The translations under genes and the position numbers were made by a program. This document shows positions 60,756-64,000 of a stretch of DNA of 64,000 nucleotides, one piece after another. This DNA is from Enterobacteriaceae bacterium ESL0689 (GTDB taxonomy: Bacteria; Pseudomonadota; Gammaproteobacteria; Enterobacterales; Enterobacteriaceae). The stretch is taken from NCBI GenBank assembly GCA_029433525.1, contig JAQTIF010000001.1, positions 1,984,001 to 2,048,000 on the forward strand. Reading direction: 5' to 3'. Within the stretch, counting starts at the first letter, position 1. Each line of letters starts with the position of its first letter. The notes below the pieces were generated by a model. That model made no database searches. It was given only the letters and a program-made list of their open reading frames with translations, and was not told the DNA's origin.

Positions 60756-61109
60756 ATGGATGAGTCATTAGTTACTGCTCTTTCCGTTAAATTATGTAGC
60801 GCAGATATGATCTGTGGATTTATTTCTGTTTCACCTGTTCTGGATAACAGAAGTGAATTAATTCAGCAACGTTTGAAGTGGTATCGTGATTCGTTTCACT
60901 CACGGTTTGCCGGTTTACAGCAAGAAACTCAAATTGCAGATGAAATTTTTTCACACTTATTGATGCAAGCAGTTGAATTAACGGCTGCAGATATTATCTG
61001 CGATGCAATTGCACTAGCACCAGTACTTTACGATCGTGATGAAAAAATAATAGAAAATGTAAATACTTACTTTTCCTGGTTGCAATCAGATATTAATTGT
61101 GATGGTTAA
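60756..61109 (+). CDS. 117-aa protein of two similar halves, last gene of the insert
   Basis: No family recognised. Two aligned halves: residues about 8-38 (SVKLCSADMICGFISVSPVL, DNRSELIQQ) and 65-95 (AVELTAADIICDAIALAPVL, YDRDEKIIE). They share the pattern V-L--AD-IC--I---PVL--R-E-I, pointing to internal duplication. Predominantly helical, no leader or membrane helix. AGGA at 60746 supports ATG 60756. Follows the second roadblock gene by 10 bp. A small adaptor or partner protein is a guess. Confidence 0.75.
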   Translation: MDESLVTALSVKLCSADMICGFISVSPVLDNRSELIQQRLKWYRDSFHSRFAGLQQETQIADEIFSHLLMQAVELTAADIICDAIALAPVLYDRDEKIIENVNTYFSWLQSDINCDG

Positions 61110-61204
61110 TAGAATAGTGATATAGAACTTATTCCGGCTCAGTATGGGTCAAATGAATAAAATAAAAAATAAGCTTTATATAATGCAGGGAGAGTGGAGG
61201 TATT

Positions 61205-61633
61205 GTGGGAATTGGATGGGGATTGACCGCTGGAATATCTATAATTCTTATCTATATCTGTTATATGGATATTCGTTATCGCCGGATACCTAATCGAGTA
61301 GCACTTATCGTTTTGTTACTCTCTATAGTATCAGGCTTTTATCGTATGCACACTGTGTCATTAATATTGCCTGGTGCTATGTTGATACTTGGATTTATTG
61401 CTGCTACGTTAAGAGTGATTGGTGCTGGTGATGTTAAGTTAATTTGCGCATTGGCGGTTGGTCTGAGTGTGTCTGAAACAGGAAACTTTTTATTATTGAC
61501 TGCATTGGCTGGCATTCCTGTGTCCATTATTTGTTTGTTATATTTTTATTTTTTCGCCCGCCATCGTTCTGCAACAGTACCTTATGCACTCGCTATTAGC
61601 TGTGGCTATTGGTTGCAGGCTATAATTCAGTGA
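61205..61633 (+). CDS. tadV: Prepilin peptidase TadV/CpaA (GTG start)
   Basis: 142-aa A24-family aspartic membrane peptidase that cuts Flp, TadE and TadF leaders. The two catalytic aspartates are Asp22 in YMDIRYRRIPN and Asp76 in the GxGD motif GAGDVKL. Six hydrophobic segments. GTG 61205 has GGAGG five bases before it. In many tad loci this gene follows flp; here it is downstream of the GTPase insert. Confidence 0.93.
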   Translation: MGIGWGLTAGISIILIYICYMDIRYRRIPNRVALIVLLLSIVSGFYRMHTVSLILPGAMLILGFIAATLRVIGAGDVKLICALAVGLSVSETGNFLLLTALAGIPVSIICLLYFYFFARHRSATVPYALAISCGYWLQAIIQ

Positions 61634-61648
61634 GAATTGGTGAAAATT

Positions 61649-62158
61649 ATGTTATTGAAAAAACTTAAAACTACTCTGCGTCATCAATTTTATATTGAGC
61701 GTGGAACTGCGGCTGTAGAATTTTCTCTGGTGCTTATTCCATTTTTATTATCAATATTTTTTATTATTGAATTGTGTCGTATTGTGTTTATTTCATCAGC
61801 GGTTGATTTGATTATTGCTGAGTCAGGTAATGTTGCAGCAGTCACCACTGTGCCAGACAGATATCAAACTTATTTCAATAGTGAAATAGATAAACGCATG
61901 AAAAGCTGGCCGCTTATATCAAGAGATACACATGTTAAAGTTTCTTTGCAGTGGTGTAATGATATTGATGCCGTTATTAATGACTCCTGTAGCCAGAGTA
62001 GCGTTGCAGGCAATTCAGAGCCACTGGCATTCTATAATATGGAAGCTGAGTATAAACCATTATTCTTTTTCTTTCCTCAGCAGTCTATCGATAAAATGCT
62101 GAATCGTCGCATTTTATTAGTTCAGGAACATGAATTGGCGAGAGATAATAATGACTAA
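61649..62158 (+). CDS. tadE: Pseudopilin TadE
   Basis: 169-aa minor pilin-like protein. Prepilin site RG19/T20 followed by TAAVEFSLVLIPFLLSIFFI with Glu24 at +5, then a long periplasmic part. ATG 61649 is chosen over TTG/GTG candidates a few codons upstream, although the RBS is weak. Overlaps tadF by 8 bp. Confidence 0.88.
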   Translation: MLLKKLKTTLRHQFYIERGTAAVEFSLVLIPFLLSIFFIIELCRIVFISSAVDLIIAESGNVAAVTTVPDRYQTYFNSEIDKRMKSWPLISRDTHVKVSLQWCNDIDAVINDSCSQSSVAGNSEPLAFYNMEAEYKPLFFFFPQQSIDKMLNRRILLVQEHELARDNND

Positions 62159-62735
62159 AATAATAAAATATTTAAAATGTTTTTTGTATGCACAGCGAGG
62201 GGCTGTAGCAATAGAAGCTGCATTTTATTTCCTTATATTCGCTATTCTTTGTACTTTATTAATGGATTTTAGTACTATCTTTTTAAATAAGAGCTATCTT
62301 GAACGTGTCAATAATTCACTGGCGCTTGTACTACGAGAAAGAAATGCTTTTTATCAACACAGAGAAAGCCTGGAGCAACAGGATGTTGATAAACTCTATA
62401 AAATTGCTGGTGTATTATTTAAAGATAGCCGGCTTGCAGGAGCCAGTTATGGCATAGCTGTTGATGGTATTTTCTTTCAGCCAGGGGATGAAAAGATAGT
62501 GAAAGAAACGCAGTCGTTCACTTCTGGTAGTGTAAGCTGCCATAGTCAATCGGCGATAAATAGTGATGCGGTACAGAGGTTATCACCGTGGGATAAAGAC
62601 GGGAAACGCTGGATGCCAGTTTATCAGATAACTATTTGTCTTCCCGAAGGCACGAGTGCATTTCAGCGGGCGATAGGGAATATGGGGGTACCACTTGGTA
62701 ATCTGGTGATTAGTAATGCTGTTATTCCTCGGTAA
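62151..62735 (+). CDS. tadF: Pseudopilin TadF
   Basis: 194-aa minor pilin-like protein. Cleavage site RG17/A18 followed by AVAIEAAFYFLIFAILCTLL with Glu22 at +5. The C-terminal part has two cysteines (around 138 and 182) that may pair. ATG 62151 lies within the tadE 3' end. Last gene before a strong terminator. Confidence 0.88.
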   Translation: MTKIIKYLKCFLYAQRGAVAIEAAFYFLIFAILCTLLMDFSTIFLNKSYLERVNNSLALVLRERNAFYQHRESLEQQDVDKLYKIAGVLFKDSRLAGASYGIAVDGIFFQPGDEKIVKETQSFTSGSVSCHSQSAINSDAVQRLSPWDKDGKRWMPVYQITICLPEGTSAFQRAIGNMGVPLGNLVISNAVIPR

Positions 62736-63809
62736 ATATTTTTTTGATAAAAATCAGGATCTTTTGTAAATAAAATTGATAGTGAAGTTATTTATGAAGT
62801 TTGAAAAACAGGATAATTATAACTCACGAGGATAGTTATCTTATTGATTTTTAACCAATCATGATAGTCATATGAATGTATTATCAGAGTTAGGTTGTTG
62901 TTATTTTTAGAATAGTATTTCTTGACATATTATAAATATGACAATCCACTAATGGATATTTAAATATCTATTAGTGGATTTTTTATGATATATCCCCTTA
63001 AAGATCTTTTATTACCTTTTCTGATTCAGAAACTATGAAAAGGATATATTGAGTAAGTTTTTATAACTACTTGATTTATAGATGATCGTGAAATGGCAAT
63101 CCTGTCAATAATCTTCAGTCTGCCGAATAATATTAATAATATCAAACAAGTACATTAGCCACCTGAAGGTTTCAGACACCAGGATGGTATGTGTATTCTG
63201 TTATATATAGCTCGATATACCAGTCAATGTAACATCCTGATTTTAAAATATATTATTCCATCATTAACAAAAAACAGATTAGCTTTTATCATCATATACT
63301 TTTCTTTCTGATAAGAAAAAATACGAATTTTCTGAAAATATGTTATATACTATATATATTACAGATTTTAAAAAGTCCTGATTATGTGATTCATAGTCTG
63401 GCCTTTTAATTTCTGTAATAAAATTTTTTTATAATATCATCATTTTATTCAGGCAGAATGAATAAGCTTTAATATGTGGAAATGCCTTCTGTTATTTTGC
63501 CAAAGTGAGTATTTTTATATGCGGGAATTTTTGACAATTTAATGTCATAAATCAAAGTTTTTTGATGGTGAGATGAATATAGTTTAATCAATTATAGTCA
63601 TGTTATTATGATGAAAGATGATTATAAATAATAAAAAATATACATATATCGCATTGTCATCAGAATTTATATTACTATATTAAATTTATTAATAGAATAA
63701 AGGTGCAAACCTGAAGTAAGAAATAGCATAATGAAAAATTAAGATTTTCAACATTATATATTGCCAGGAACAGGATGTTTTTATTTATCAAGAAAGAAGA
63801 GGTAAGATA
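62736..63809. other. AT-rich gap between tadF and tadG-like gene
   Basis: 1.07 kb without a supported gene, rich in A/T. Contains the terminator at 62943-62984 and a TTGACA (62922-62927) with no clear -10 at the right distance. Probably holds the promoter of the next gene. Confidence 0.5.
62943..62984 (+). terminator. Strong Rho-independent terminator after tadF
   Basis: 17-bp near-perfect stem AATCCACTAATGGATAT / ATATCTATTAGTGGATT with TTAA loop (one G-T pair), and a run of six T. Ends the tad transcript 208 bp after tadF. Confidence 0.85.
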
Positions 63810-64000
63810 ATGAAGGATCTAAAATATAATTTTATCACCATTGCCAGATATCAGGAGTATGGTGGGGTATCTGCCATGTTTGCCATCATGTTTCCTGCAT
63901 TATTGCTTTTTTATTCTGTTGCATTTGATGGTGCAAGCTTTCAAAGTAGCAAAGCTCGTCTGGTGGATGGGACTAATCAAGGGGCATTAGCTATAGCAAT
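63810..64000 (+). CDS. tadG: TadG-like protein, N-terminal part (runs off the right edge)
   Basis: First 63 codons only. Reads MKDLKYNFITIARYQEYGGV, then a hydrophobic segment SAMFAIMFPALLLFYSVAFD, then polar FQSSKARLVDGTNQGALAIA. The YGG-VSAMFAI-FP-LL pattern and the DGTNQGALA element resemble TadG, which anchors in the membrane near its N-terminus and carries a vWA domain. RBS AAGAGGTAAGATA before the ATG. Separated from tadF by 1 kb and a terminator, so likely its own transcript. Confidence 0.75.
   Translation, partial: MKDLKYNFITIARYQEYGGVSAMFAIMFPALLLFYSVAFDGASFQSSKARLVDGTNQGALAIA

Overview
The window reads as chromosome from a member of the Enterobacterales close to the Enterobacteriaceae. 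From about 6.3 to 48.6 kb it follows, with losses, the gene order of the replication-terminus half of the Escherichia coli chromosome: pykF, valV/valW, mdtK, ribE, cfa, purR, ynhF, mepH, grxD, rnt, gloA, slyA, slyB, anmK, pdxH, tyrS, pdxY, gstA, dtpA, nth, rsxEGDCBA, cnu, then ydfZ, malYX/malI, ydgA, manA, fumA, tus, ydgH, pntAB, uspE and fnr. A Ter-like site sits upstream of tus, as in E. coli. Several genes usually found in these intervals are missing here: sodB, nemA, fumC, rstAB and folM.

Region by region. 1-669: 5' part of pykF. 1159-6124: an accessory block between pykF and two tandem tRNA-Val(GAC) genes. It holds a leaderless ModA-like binding protein, a three-gene FecCD/BtuCDF-type ABC importer (possibly molybdate or another oxyanion/metal complex) and a VirK/YbjX-family gene. 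6.3-48.6 kb: conserved housekeeping backbone covering riboflavin, membrane lipid cyclopropanation, purine regulation, cell-wall hydrolysis, B6 salvage, DNA repair, the complete Rsx electron-transport complex, maltose-related PTS, fumarase, transhydrogenase and FNR. 48.6-49.85 kb: an AT-rich stretch without convincing genes. 49.85 kb to the end: a tad (tight adherence, type IVc/Flp pilus) locus. It has two Flp prepilins, RcpC/CpaB, secretin RcpA, TadZ, TadA, TadB, TadC, TadD, then a five-gene insert, then prepilin peptidase TadV, pseudopilins TadE and TadF and, after a 1-kb gap with a strong terminator, the start of a TadG-like gene.

The most unusual part is the insert at 58586-61109. It carries an unrecognised 153-aa protein, a roadblock/LC7 protein, a Ras-like small GTPase of the MglA/CvnD type, a second roadblock protein with five 16-residue N-terminal repeats, and a 117-aa protein made of two similar halves. 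Tight spacing and common direction suggest it is transcribed with the pilus genes. A roadblock-GTPase switch controlling Tad pilus assembly, placement or retraction is the natural hypothesis. TadD also carries an extra C-terminal domain resembling AMIN.

A dispersed intergenic repeat of about 115-160 bp, with inverted ends of the form GCGCCTGGCCCATCAGG, occurs at least four times, plus one solitary end. One copy supplies the stop codon of manA. Regulatory sites that can be read directly include paired MalI operators, a CRP-like site, a PhoP-like box upstream of slyB, an FNR-like autoregulatory site, a Cra-like site upstream of pykF and a Ter site. All functions are inferred from recognised families and motifs; no searches were run.
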